19,041 nt of DNA, from NCBI GenBank assembly GCA_003161195.1, contig PMOV01000286.1:8631-27671 (forward strand), written 5' to 3'. The stretch comes from Acidobacteriota bacterium (lineage in GTDB: Bacteria; Acidobacteriota; Terriglobia; Acidiferrales; UBA7541). Shown here in pieces: positions 8,396-16,099 of the stretch; position 1 is the stretch's first letter; each line of letters starts with the position of its first letter. The notes under the pieces were generated by a model. It was given only the letters and a program-made list of their open reading frames with translations, was not told where the DNA came from and did not search any database. A program made the translations under genes and the position numbers.

Positions 8396-9070
8396 TCATC
8401 GGTGGATTACGATGCGCGGCGTGGGCCGAGGTGTTGCGCTGGCGGCCCGCGTCAGAGTTGCTGCGGTGATGTGGGCTTCGACGGCGACGCTGCGGCGCTT
8501 GGCCTGCGGCTTGCTCGCGAGTTGGGCGGCGGGAATGGCGAAACGGGAGCGGGTTTGCTCTGCTTGAAGATGGCAGAGGGCGACAGCGAGGGCATCGGCG
8601 GCGTCGGAGGGTTCGGGAAGTTCGGCCATTTGGAGGAGGGCGCGGACCATGATTTGCATCTGGCGCTTGTCGGCATTGCCGTGGCCAGCTACGGAGGCTT
8701 TCACTTCGCGGGGAGAGTAGCTGTGGACGGCGAGATTGTTTTGGGCGGCGGCGAGCAGGATGACGCCGCGGACTTCCGCGAGGCGGAGGGCGGTGCGGAC
8801 GTTGAGGGCGCTGAAAATGCCTTCGAGGGCCAAGGCTTGCGGAGAGAATTGATCGATGAGCTGGCAGATGCGGGTGTGAACATCTTGCAGGGCGGCGCCG
8901 AGGGATTCGGCGTGACGTTTGGGGGCGATGCGCAGGGCGCCGTAATGGAGGAGGATGCAGCGGCGGCCATCGCTTTCGATGATGCCGTAACCGGTGGGGC
9001 CGGTGGCGGCGGGGTCGACGCCGAGCACGCGTAAATACGGGGATGGGGTGTTGGAGGGCTGAGAAATCAC
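8396..9070 (-). CDS. ruvC: Crossover junction endodeoxyribonuclease RuvC
   Basis: Homodimeric nuclease that resolves Holliday junctions produced in recombination and repair, working with RuvAB. The 224-residue product has the RNase-H-like acidic residues in order: Asp19 in LGVDPA, Glu83 in LEGIF, and Asp156 and Asp159 in PSDAADALAVALCH, corresponding to D7, E66, D138 and D141 of the E. coli enzyme. GHGNADKRQMQ (129-139) is the conserved DNA-contacting segment. The start is GTG at 9070 with only a weak ribosome site. The protein is longer than the usual ~170-190 residues because of a basic, Ala/Arg/Pro-rich C-terminal extension from about residue 175. It follows yebC on the same strand, a common pairing, but with an unusually long gap of 432 bases; ruvA and ruvB are not in the window. 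Confidence 0.95.
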   Translation of the reverse strand: MISQPSNTPSPYLRVLGVDPAATGPTGYGIIESDGRRCILLHYGALRIAPKRHAESLGAALQDVHTRICQLIDQFSPQALALEGIFSALNVRTALRLAEVRGVILLAAAQNNLAVHSYSPREVKASVAGHGNADKRQMQIMVRALLQMAELPEPSDAADALAVALCHLQAEQTRSRFAIPAAQLASKPQAKRRSVAVEAHITAATLTRAASATPRPTPRIVIHR

Positions 9071-9093
9071 GCACCAAGTCTACGGCGAAGGGT

Positions 9094-9143
9094 GGCGGCA
9101 AGCCATAGGTTTGTGGGGCGGCGGCAAGCCATAGGCTTGTGGG
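9094..9143. repeat. Two tandem copies of a 24-base hairpin repeat
   Basis: GGCGGCAAGCCATAGGTTTG plus TGGG (9094-9117) is repeated as GGCGGCAAGCCATAGGCTTG plus TGGG (9120-9143), one mismatch and a 26-base period. The second copy contains the perfect palindrome CAAGCC-ATA-GGCTTG; the first has one G:U-type change in it. The pair could fold as two adjacent hairpins just upstream of the ruvC start, on the side a ruvC leader would occupy. It resembles REP-type intergenic repeats, and its core resembles the repeats at 7352 and 7409. Confidence 0.6.
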
Positions 9144-9480
9144 ATGGCGGCGCGCCGCCTGAGGGCTAGCGTTCGCTTCGAACGATCTGGACCGGCCGGG
9201 CATTGGCGATTTCCTACACACATTGCCCGGCATAGGGCGCAAGATCAGTGAGACGATTGGATTCGGGGCGCAAAAGCACCGCGGCGATTCTGCGACCGAC
9301 GAGGTTTTATTCGAATGCCAAGCCTTTGTCTAAGGTGAGGAAAACATCGAAGCCCAGGCGATTGGCGGCGGATAAAAGAGAGCGCCAAGGCTTGCCGACG
9401 CGGGCCTACTTTTGTGACCCGGATTTGGATTAGTGGGTGCGTTGCGCAGCGATAAAATTTACGGATTGCTTCGCGGCTCG

Positions 9481-9497
9481 GTTTTGCGAGACAAAAC
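9481..9497 (-). terminator. Stem-loop immediately after yebC (possible terminator)
   Basis: GTTTTG-CGAGA-CAAAAC is a perfect six-base-pair stem with a five-base loop, beginning five bases past the yebC stop. The stem is AT-rich and no U-run follows on the minus strand, so efficient intrinsic termination is doubtful. Confidence 0.25.
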
Positions 9498-9502
9498 AAC
9501 TT

Positions 9503-10255
9503 TTAGCTGGCGACGGCGGCTTGGATTTCGGATTCGTCGATATCGAAATTGGCGTAGACGTGCTGGACGTCGTCGTGTTCTTCGAAAGCTTCGAAGAGGC
9601 GGACCATTTGCGTGGCCTGGGCGCCGGTGAGTTTAATGTAGTTTTGCGGGACCATGGCTAGCTCGGCGGATTCGGGAGTGATGCCGGCTTTGGTCAAAGC
9701 TTCTTTCACGGGTTCGAGGGATTCGGGCGGGGTGACAATGTACCAGCTGGAGCCGTCGTCTTTCAGGTCTTCGGCGCCGGCTTCGAGAACCAGGTCTAAA
9801 AGCTTGTCTTCGGCGGCGGCTTCTTTGGGGATGCTAATTTCGCCTTTACGGCTGAACATCCAGCCTACGGCGCCGGCTTCGGCGAGGTTGCCGCCATTTT
9901 TGCCCATGAGGTGGCGAAATTCTCCGACCACGCGATTGCGATTGGTGGTGACGACCTGAATGAGCATGCCGACGCCGCCGGGGCCGTAGCCTTCAAAGGT
10001 GGCTTCTTCGTACTGTTCACCTTCGAGCTGGCCGGTGCCGCGAAGGATGGCCCGCTCGACGTTGTCATTGGGCATGTTGGCGCCCTTGGCGGCGAGGATG
10101 GCGGTGCGGAGGCGCGGGTTGGAATTGGGATCGCCGCCTCCGAGGCGCGCGGCAATGCTGATTTCACGAATGATGCGGGTGAAGACACGGCCACGCTTGG
10201 CGTCAGTGGCGCCTTTTTTGTGTTTGATGGTGGCCCATTTTGAATGCCCGGACAT
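9503..10255 (-). CDS. yebC: YebC/PmpR (TACO1) family protein
   Basis: Conserved cytoplasmic protein of the YebC/PmpR/TACO1 family. Members were first described as DNA-binding regulators and have more recently been linked to translation of difficult peptide stretches on the ribosome. The 250-residue product begins with the family hallmark MSGHSKWATIKHKKGATDAK. Other conserved blocks are FTRIIREISIAARLGGGDP, NPRLRTAILAAKGANMPNDN, EGYGPGGVGMLIQVVTTNRN and GGNLAEAGAVGWMF. Length is typical. The ATG at 10255 has AGAGGA six bases upstream. It precedes ruvC on the same strand, a conserved neighbourhood in many bacteria. Confidence 0.96.
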   Translation of the reverse strand: MSGHSKWATIKHKKGATDAKRGRVFTRIIREISIAARLGGGDPNSNPRLRTAILAAKGANMPNDNVERAILRGTGQLEGEQYEEATFEGYGPGGVGMLIQVVTTNRNRVVGEFRHLMGKNGGNLAEAGAVGWMFSRKGEISIPKEAAAEDKLLDLVLEAGAEDLKDDGSSWYIVTPPESLEPVKEALTKAGITPESAELAMVPQNYIKLTGAQATQMVRLFEAFEEHDDVQHVYANFDIDESEIQAAVAS

Positions 10256-10618
10256 AACACATCCTCTTTGTCATGCACGACCGGCTGGCGGTCTACATCT
10301 GGGAAATTTCAATCCCGCGCGCCCGCGCCTGGCTTGAAACGATCATTAGGCCAGACCTGGGTGCTGGGCGTTGGTACTGTGCGGAGACCAACAGGCGAAC
10401 GGCAAAAAGCGCGCCGAACGAGTAAAGTTTAGCACAGGGCTGCGGGAGGGGAAACCGGGTATACTCTCGCGGGGCATCTCATTATATAGGTATAGTTTGG
10501 GTGGCGAGACGGACGGCGGGAGCGTTGGGGTAGTGCGGAAAGGCGCCCGCGTCCCCGGTTTTACCGGGGCAGGCAGAAGGCGGCCGCTACAAAGGCGAGA
10601 GCGAATGATGGTGGTTAG
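10256..10618. other. Divergent intergenic region between yebC and the glycosyltransferase genes
   Basis: No gene is supported here. On the minus strand a consensus TATAAT (10486-10481) could serve as the yebC -10, about 225 bases from its start, but no good -35 accompanies it. On the plus strand TATACT (10460-10465) and TATAGT (10491-10496) are weak -10 candidates for the glycosyltransferase operon. A GC-rich hairpin in the presumed leader is listed separately. Confidence 0.4.
10553..10569 (+). promoter_or_regulatory. GC-rich leader hairpin before the glycosyltransferase operon
   Basis: CCCCGG-TTTTA-CCGGGG is a perfect six-base-pair stem with a five-base loop. It ends 49 bases before the first glycosyltransferase start, and no U-run follows. 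It could affect the leader RNA or be chance in GC-rich DNA. Confidence 0.3.
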
Positions 10619-11914
10619 GTGGCAATGAACCAGCGTCGATTGCGGGTGCTGGCGGTGGCGTCGCATCCGGTGCAGTACATGGCACCGATTTTTCGGCGGC
10701 TGGCGGCACATGAGGGCGTGGACCTGCATGTGGTGTATGGGAGTCTGCGCGGGGCGCAGGCGGCGGTGGACCCAGACTTTGGAACGACGGTGCAGTGGGA
10801 TGTGCCGCTGCTGGATGGGTATTCGTGGACGCATTTGACGAGTGGAACGTCGACGTTGATGCTTTCGCGTGTGGGACATCCGACGCTATGGAAATTTATT
10901 CGTGAAGGCGAGTTTGACGCGGTGCTGAGTTTCACGGGGTATTTGCACGCGTCGTTCTGGATCGCGCTGGCGGGGGCCAAATTTTCCGGGGCGGCGTTTT
11001 TGTTTGGGACGGACAGCGCGTCGTTGGCGCCGCGAGACGGGCGGAACTGGAAGAAAACGTTTAAGCGATTATTTTGGCCGAGTTTGTTTGGGTTGGCGGA
11101 CCAGGTGATTGTGCCGTCGACGAATACGCGGGAGTTGATGATTTCGCTGGGGCTGCCGGAAGAGCGCGTGACGCTGACGCCGTATTGCGTGGACAACGAC
11201 TGGTGGATGGGCCGGGCGGCGCAGGTGGATCGCGCGACGGTGCGCGCGAGTTGGGGCGCGGGGCCGGATACGTTGGTGGTGTTATTCTGCGCGAAGCTGC
11301 AACCTTGGAAGCGGCCGCGAGATCTTTTGCGAGCGTTTGCGAAGGCGGCGATTGGCGATGCGATATTGCTGATTGCGGGGGATGGGCCATTGCATGCGAC
11401 GCTGGCTTCGGAAGCGGCGGCATTGGGAATTAAGGAGAAAGTGCGATTTTTGGGATTTTTGAATCAGTCGCAACTGCCGGCGGTGTATACGGGGTCGGAT
11501 TTGATGGTGCTGCCGTCGCGGTACGAACCGTTTGCGGTGGTGGTGAATGAAGCGATGTGCTGCGGGTGCCCGGTGGCGGCGAGCGATCGCGTGGGTGCGG
11601 CGCGGGATTTGATTGCGCCGGTGAACGAGAAATTTATTTATCGGTGCGGGAATTTGGAGGCGCTGACTGAGATTTTGCGCTGGGCGGCGGGTAATCGCGA
11701 AGAGTTGCGGGCGCTGCGGTCGGCGGTGGTGGCGCGGATGCGGAGTTGGTCGCCGGAACAGAATATAGCGGCGACGGTGGCGGCGGTGCGGATTGCGGTG
11801 TCGCGCATTGCGGGCGAGGAACCAGAGGACGAAGCAGATTCCGCGACGCACGCGGGCACGACCGGGCCGACGAATGCCGCGGCGCATGCGCATCCTGGCA
11901 AGCTCCACGAATGA
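10619..11914 (+). CDS. GT-B glycosyltransferase, GT4-like (first of three)
   Basis: Retaining-type sugar transferase of the GT-B fold, probably cytoplasmic or membrane-associated, building a surface polysaccharide or glycolipid; donor and acceptor are unknown. The 431-residue product has an N-terminal acceptor-side Rossmann start (LRVLAVASHPVQYMAPIFRR). The C-terminal nucleotide-sugar domain contains KLQPWKRPRDLLRAF, LIAGDGPL, VRFLGFLNQSQLPAVY and the E-x7-E motif E303/E311 in EPFAVVVNEAMCCGCPVAAS. The frame opens with GTG at 10619; an ATG two codons later (10625) is an equally plausible start. AGGTGG at 10617-10622 is too close to help decide. The stop overlaps the next gene (ATGA). The last ~25 residues are Thr/Ala/His-rich and unconserved in appearance. 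Confidence 0.9.
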   Translation: MAMNQRRLRVLAVASHPVQYMAPIFRRLAAHEGVDLHVVYGSLRGAQAAVDPDFGTTVQWDVPLLDGYSWTHLTSGTSTLMLSRVGHPTLWKFIREGEFDAVLSFTGYLHASFWIALAGAKFSGAAFLFGTDSASLAPRDGRNWKKTFKRLFWPSLFGLADQVIVPSTNTRELMISLGLPEERVTLTPYCVDNDWWMGRAAQVDRATVRASWGAGPDTLVVLFCAKLQPWKRPRDLLRAFAKAAIGDAILLIAGDGPLHATLASEAAALGIKEKVRFLGFLNQSQLPAVYTGSDLMVLPSRYEPFAVVVNEAMCCGCPVAASDRVGAARDLIAPVNEKFIYRCGNLEALTEILRWAAGNREELRALRSAVVARMRSWSPEQNIAATVAAVRIAVSRIAGEEPEDEADSATHAGTTGPTNAAAHAHPGKLHE

Positions 11915-13107
11915 GGCTGCTGATTTACTCGCACTTTTTTCCTCCCAGCATTGGCGGCGTTGAGACGTTCGTGCGGACGCTGGCGGATGGGCTAGCGAGG
12001 ATGCCGGCGGCGAATGGGACGGCGGCGTTTGATGTTTTGGTGGTGACGCAGACGCTGGCGGATGGACAGGACGACAAAGCGTGGCCATTTGCGGTGTTGC
12101 GGCGGCCGGAGTGGACGCAGGTGTGGCGGAAGATTCGCGGCTGCGACCTGGTGCATGTGGCCGGACCGGCGCTACTGCCGATTTTGTTTGGATTGCTCGC
12201 GGCGAAACCGGTGGTTGTGGAGCATCATGGATTCCAGACGATTTGCCCCAATGGGCAACTTTTGATGGAACCGGGCGGCGTACCTTGTCCGGGCCATTTT
12301 ATGGCCGGGCGACATGGGGAGTGTTTGCGATGCAACTTAGGGGATGGGTGGCTCGCGTCGCTGCGACTGTGGGTGTTGACATTTGTGCGGCGATTTCTTT
12401 GCGACAGGGTGGCGGCGAATATTTCTCCTACGGAATGGCTTGGCGGGCTGGTTAAGCTGCCGCGGGTTGTGGCGATAGCGCATGGGATCGAGGGTGGTGA
12501 GCGGGAGCGGATGGCGGCTGAGGCCCGGCCGGCGCGTGAAGACGCAGCGCCGACCGTTGCGTTTTTGGGCCGGTTGGTGACGACGAAGGGCGTCGGCACG
12601 CTGATGGAAGCGGCGAAAATTCTGCGGCGGAATGGCGTGCGGTTCCGACTGTTGATCATTGGCGATGGGCCGGAGCGCGGAGCATTGGAAGCAGCGGCGC
12701 GGGACGGACAGCTGAGCGAGTTCGTGCGTTTTGCCGGACGGCTGGGGCCCAAGGCGCTGGAGGCCGCGCTGAGCGAAGCGGCGATGGTGGCGGTGCCGTC
12801 GCTGGGCGGCGAAGTGTTTGGGCTGGTGGTGGTGGAGAATATGTTGCGAGGGTTGCCGGTCGTGGCGTCAGATCTGGGCGCATTTGTGGAAGTACTGGGC
12901 GACGGTGGACTGACGTTCACGACGGGAGATGCGCGGGGGCTGGCTGCGCAATTGGCGCGGCTGCTGGGTGATCCGGAGTTGCGAACGAAGCTGGGAGCGG
13001 AGGGGCGGAAGCGGGCGGCGGAATTTTGTGATGTTCGGCGCATGCTGGAGGCGCACGCGCGGATTTATTTGCGGCTGGGCGCGGAGGAAGAGTCACGGAC
13101 CCACTAA
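11911..13107 (+). CDS. GT-B glycosyltransferase, GT4-like, with Cys-rich acceptor domain (second of three)
   Basis: The 398-residue product starts MRLLIYSHFFPPSIGGVETF, the GT4 N-terminus with the glycine-rich loop. The donor domain has VAFLGRLVTTKGVGTLMEA, LIIGDGPERGALE, VRFAGRLGPKALEAALSEA and E-x7-E (E301/E309 in EVFGLVVVENM). Between the domains is a cluster of four cysteines (C112, C126, C138, C141; pattern CPNG, PCPG, CLRC) that could bind a metal or form a redox site, as in some GT4 enzymes. The ATG at 11911 overlaps the stop of the previous gene. The reading frame is open upstream, but only this start gives a proper N-terminus. Substrate is unknown. Confidence 0.92.
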   Translation: MRLLIYSHFFPPSIGGVETFVRTLADGLARMPAANGTAAFDVLVVTQTLADGQDDKAWPFAVLRRPEWTQVWRKIRGCDLVHVAGPALLPILFGLLAAKPVVVEHHGFQTICPNGQLLMEPGGVPCPGHFMAGRHGECLRCNLGDGWLASLRLWVLTFVRRFLCDRVAANISPTEWLGGLVKLPRVVAIAHGIEGGERERMAAEARPAREDAAPTVAFLGRLVTTKGVGTLMEAAKILRRNGVRFRLLIIGDGPERGALEAAARDGQLSEFVRFAGRLGPKALEAALSEAAMVAVPSLGGEVFGLVVVENMLRGLPVVASDLGAFVEVLGDGGLTFTTGDARGLAAQLARLLGDPELRTKLGAEGRKRAAEFCDVRRMLEAHARIYLRLGAEEESRTH

Positions 13108-13131
13108 ATTGCCAGCAAGGGATGCGCTGAG

Positions 13132-14340
13132 TTGCGTATCGCAGTGGTATCGCCGTTTATCGACCGCCGGCACGGCACGGAGCGGGCGTTGGCGGAATTG
13201 CTGGAACGGCTGGCGAGGACGTATGGCTGCGAAATTCACCTGTTTGCGCAGCGGGTTGCGGACCTTTCGGTAGAGCGCTGGAATGCGCGACGTGCCGGGG
13301 AGAACAGCGCCGTCATCTTCTGGCACCGCGTGCCTTGCCCCAGCGGGGCACCGATACTGCTAAGTTTTGCATGGTGGTTTTGGCTGAACCGGATTGTGCG
13401 CTGGAGCTTCTCCACTTTTTGGCGCGTGCGATTTGCCGTGGTTCTCTCCGCCGGCATCAACTGCTCAGACGCTAATGTGGTCATCGTGCATGCGCTGTTT
13501 CGGCGTCTGCAGGAATTGGCGCGGGCGAAAAGCGGGGAGGGTGTTGGGGGGCCGGGCGGGTTGCGAGTGGCTCATCGCCGTGCGTACTACGCGCTGCTGG
13601 CGAGGCTGGAGCGACGGATCTACGGTAATCCCGCGGTGACACTGGCGGCGGTGTCTCCGCGGACGGCTGAACAACTACGGACATACTTTTTCCGAAGCGA
13701 CGTTGCGATTGTAGCGAACGCGGTGGACGGGGCGTTTTTCTCGGTCGGCGAAAGGCTGGTGCGCCGAGAGGAAGCGCGCCGCCGTCGCGCGGTGCGGCCG
13801 GATGAGTTGTTGCTGCTGCTGATTGGCAACGATTGGGAAGTGAAGGGCGTGGAAACGGTGCTGCGAGCCATGGCGCTCATGCCGGATTTGCCGCTGAGAT
13901 TTCTGATCGTGGGCAGCGATGCGCCGGAATCTTTTCAGGCGCTGGCGCGATCGCTGGGCGTTGCGGAGCGCTGTTTGTGGGGACCGCCGGCCGAAGATGT
14001 GCGGGATTTTTATGCGGCGGCGGATGTGTACGTCTGCCCGTCGCGCGAAGATTCGTTTGGTTTACCCGTGGCGGAGGCCATGGCGAGCGGACTGGCGGTG
14101 ATCACGTCGACGGCGTCGGGCGTCGGGTGGCTGATCGAAGATGGAGTGGACGGATTCGTGCTGCGCGAACCGCGGGATGCGGTGACGCTGTCTCGATTGG
14201 TGCAGCTGCTACACGATCAGCCGCAACTGCGTGAACGAATTGGGGGTGAGGGGGTTCGCACGGCGCAGGGTTGGACCTGGGAGCGCAACGCCGCCGAAGT
14301 CTGGAAACTGCTGCAGGGCATAGCGGAGCGGCGCACGTGA
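13132..14340 (+). CDS. GT-B glycosyltransferase, GT4-like (third of three)
   Basis: The 402-residue product begins RIAVVSPFIDRRHGTERALA, a GT4-like N-terminus. The donor domain contains LLLIGNDWEVKGVETVLRAM, LRFLIVGSD, and the acidic motif in SREDSFGLPVAEAMASG. Here Asp307 takes the place of the first Glu of E-x7-E, with Glu306 beside it and Glu315 as the second, a variant also seen in other GT4 enzymes. A short hydrophobic stretch near residues 75-90 (PILLSFAWWFWLNRIVRW) may bind the membrane. The start is TTG at 13132 with AAGGGA nine bases upstream and 24 bases after the second glycosyltransferase; no better in-frame start exists. Probably co-transcribed with the two preceding genes. Confidence 0.9.
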   Translation: MRIAVVSPFIDRRHGTERALAELLERLARTYGCEIHLFAQRVADLSVERWNARRAGENSAVIFWHRVPCPSGAPILLSFAWWFWLNRIVRWSFSTFWRVRFAVVLSAGINCSDANVVIVHALFRRLQELARAKSGEGVGGPGGLRVAHRRAYYALLARLERRIYGNPAVTLAAVSPRTAEQLRTYFFRSDVAIVANAVDGAFFSVGERLVRREEARRRRAVRPDELLLLLIGNDWEVKGVETVLRAMALMPDLPLRFLIVGSDAPESFQALARSLGVAERCLWGPPAEDVRDFYAAADVYVCPSREDSFGLPVAEAMASGLAVITSTASGVGWLIEDGVDGFVLREPRDAVTLSRLVQLLHDQPQLRERIGGEGVRTAQGWTWERNAAEVWKLLQGIAERRT

Positions 14341-14480
14341 CGAGGGATCGAGACATGCGATGATGCTGTTCTGCGCGCGGTGAAGGACCTCGAGGAGGCC
14401 TTGGACGCGCGGAACCATTGCGCAACAACCGTTCGGCTGGTGAATTGGATAAGTGTGGTAAGCTGTTGGAAGCACGCTGC

Positions 14481-14574
14481 GGAGAGGTGGCAGAGCGGCT
14501 GAATGCGGCGGTTTGCTAAACCGTTTTAGGGACTAAACACCCTAACGGGGGTTCGAATCCCCCCCTCTCCGCCA
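14481..14574 (+). tRNA. tRNA-Ser (anticodon GCU), CCA encoded
   Basis: The acceptor stem GGAGAGG (14481-14487) pairs with CCTCTCC (14564-14570), followed by G and an encoded CCA (14572-14574). The anticodon arm GCGGT-TTGCTAA-ACCGT gives GCT at 14515-14517, which reads AGC/AGU serine codons. The long variable arm typical of class II tRNA-Ser is present (TAGGG...CCCTA). The T arm is GGGGG-TTCGAAT-CCCCC. It lies 140 bases after the glycosyltransferase genes and at the boundary where strand composition changes. Confidence 0.97.
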
Positions 14575-14748
14575 GATTTCCCCTGCCTTGATCCAGCGTC
14601 GAGACATCGTGGTGTGCGAAAACGTAGAATTTTGTTGGCCAGCCGCGGAATACCAAGTTCGGCGAGATACTGCCCGGGCTGGTTCATCTGGGCAAGCGCG
14701 AACTATAGACGCCATCGATGCGGAACAGTCGTAACGCCGCGGACGGCT

Positions 14749-15393
14749 CTAAAAACTGAGAGGCGCCCCGGTGCGTTGCTGTACTTCCGCTGCGCTCCAA
14801 CCCGGCGCCAAATCCCGCAGGAGCAAACCACGTTCCGTAACATCCAGCACCGCTAAATCCGTGACGATAGTGTCCACGCACGCCAAACAAGTTAAAGGAT
14901 AGGTGCACTGGCGGACGATCTTGGGCTGCCCATCCCGCGTGGTGTGCTCCATACACACGATGACGCGCTTGGTGCCTGCGGCGATGTCCATTGCGCCGCC
15001 GATGGCCCCTGCGCCTTTGGCCCCAGGCACTTTCCAATTGGCCAAATCACCGCGCTCGGAAACCTGGAAGGCGCCGAGCACCGCAACATCCAGATGGCCG
15101 CCGCGAGTCATTAAATGAGCATCCGCTTGGTGAAAGAACGAGGCGCCAGGAATCAGGGTTACCGGTACCTTCATGGCGTCGACGAGGTCGAAGTCTTCCT
15201 CGCCGGGTTTGGCGCGCCGTCCCATACCCAGTATTCCGTTCTCGCTATGGAAATAGACGGTGATGCCCGCGGGCAAGTGATCGGCGATCAAATTCGGAAT
15301 GCCCCAGCCGAGATTCACGAAGGCGCCATCGGGTAACTCCCGCGCCGCTCGCGCAGCAATCTGGTCGCGGCTCAGGCGTTGTTTTTCAGACAT
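14749..15393 (-). CDS. pcaJ: 3-oxoadipate CoA-transferase, beta subunit
   Basis: With PcaI, it transfers CoA from succinyl-CoA to 3-oxoadipate, the next-to-last step of the beta-ketoadipate pathway. The 214-residue product has the SCOT/PcaJ active-site glutamate Glu51 in HSENGILGMG, plus FVNLGWGIPNLIADHLP near the N-terminus, and MTRGGHLDVAVLGAFQVSER, GDLANWKVPGA, GGAMDIAAGTKRVIV, CTYPLTCLACVD and TDLAVLDVTERGL. Succinyl-CoA:3-oxoacid transferases (ScoB) are very close; the neighbouring pcaHG and pobA favour the aromatic role. It begins eight bases inside the end of pcaI (ATGTCTGA), so the subunits are translationally coupled. The stop is TAG at 14751-14749. Confidence 0.93.
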   Translation of the reverse strand: MSEKQRLSRDQIAARAARELPDGAFVNLGWGIPNLIADHLPAGITVYFHSENGILGMGRRAKPGEEDFDLVDAMKVPVTLIPGASFFHQADAHLMTRGGHLDVAVLGAFQVSERGDLANWKVPGAKGAGAIGGAMDIAAGTKRVIVCMEHTTRDGQPKIVRQCTYPLTCLACVDTIVTDLAVLDVTERGLLLRDLAPGWSAAEVQQRTGAPLSF

Positions 15394-16060
15394 AGCGGAT
15401 CCCCTTGGCCACCACTACGCGATGCACGAAGATGGCCGGTGTGACCACCACTTCCGGGTCGATGGCCCCGACAGGCACAACTTCCTCCACCTCGGCAATA
15501 GTGGTGGCGGCGGCCATGGCCATGATGGGATTAAAATTGCGCGCGGCCAGGCGGTAGGTCAGATTCCCCAGGCCGTCGGACTTGTCGGCCTTGATAAAAG
15601 CGAAGTCGGCGTGAATGGGCATTTCCAGAATGCACCGCTGACCATTGATTACGCGCTCTTCCTTGCCGGCTGCGACTTCCGTGGCGACGCCGACGGTGGT
15701 GTAAAAACCGAGCAGGCCCGCGGCAGCGGCGCGCATGCGTTCGCACAGAATTCCCTGCGGAACTAGTTCGATGGTCACCTCGCCTGCGGCATGGCGCTCT
15801 TGAAAGGCAAACGAATGCGGGCCGGGAAATGCGGCAATTATATGGCGAATTTGGCCGCTCTTGAACAGCGGTGACAATTCGCCGTCGCGGGTACCGCAAT
15901 TGTTGCTGATGGCGGTGAGTTCTTTGGTGCCGCGGCGCACCAGCGCCTGAATCAGATTGTTCGGGAACCCGGAGCCGCCAAAACCGCCAAACATGATGCG
16001 CGCGCCGTCGGAAATGGAGTCCACTGCGACGTCCAGCGTGACACAAATTTTGCTTTTCAC
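15386..16060 (-). CDS. pcaI: 3-oxoadipate CoA-transferase, alpha subunit
   Basis: Alpha subunit partner of PcaJ in the cytoplasmic CoA-transferase. The 224-residue product shows the CoA-transferase family I alpha features: MFGGFGGSGFPNNLIQAL near residues 23-40, LTAISNNCGTRDGEL, FQERHAAGEVTIELVPQG, and FAFIKADKSDGLGNLTYR with the following NFNPIMAMAA. The start is GTG at 16060 with GGAG about eight bases upstream. An upstream in-frame extension is not needed. Directly upstream on the same strand lies the aldehyde dehydrogenase remnant, so pcaIJ is probably read from the promoter at 16492-16521 through that remnant. Confidence 0.93.
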   Translation of the reverse strand: MKSKICVTLDVAVDSISDGARIMFGGFGGSGFPNNLIQALVRRGTKELTAISNNCGTRDGELSPLFKSGQIRHIIAAFPGPHSFAFQERHAAGEVTIELVPQGILCERMRAAAAGLLGFYTTVGVATEVAAGKEERVINGQRCILEMPIHADFAFIKADKSDGLGNLTYRLAARNFNPIMAMAAATTIAEVEEVVPVGAIDPEVVVTPAIFVHRVVVAKGIRYV

Positions 16061-16099
16061 GTGGCGGCTCCGAAGCAGAGGGGCGGACGGTCTTCACGG

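Larger units (their letters stand above)
9071..9502. other. yebC-ruvC spacer, no credible gene
   Basis: This stretch separates yebC from ruvC on the minus strand. A minus-strand frame of 84 codons at 9245-9499 is Arg/Pro-rich and resembles no family, so I do not call it. The region holds the tandem hairpin repeat at 9094-9143 and a stem-loop just past the yebC stop (9481-9497). The ruvC promoter, if separate, should lie here, but none is convincing. Confidence 0.55.

Noticed and set aside
8165..9034. Plus-strand frame of 289 codons over ruvC and the secreted protein gene
   Set aside because: It spans two real minus-strand genes and their junction; Gly/Ala/Glu-rich with no domain.
9245..9499. 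Minus-strand frame of 84 codons between yebC and ruvC
   Set aside because: Basic, low-information sequence, no ribosome site or resemblance; more likely non-coding spacer.
12225..13043. Minus-strand frame of 272 codons opposite the second glycosyltransferase
   Set aside because: Ser/Arg/Pro-rich shadow of a clear GT4 gene.
14575..14748. Gap after tRNA-Ser examined for an integration site or duplicated tRNA end
   Set aside because: No repeat of the tRNA 3' end, integrase or mobile gene is visible in the window, so an att site is not supported.
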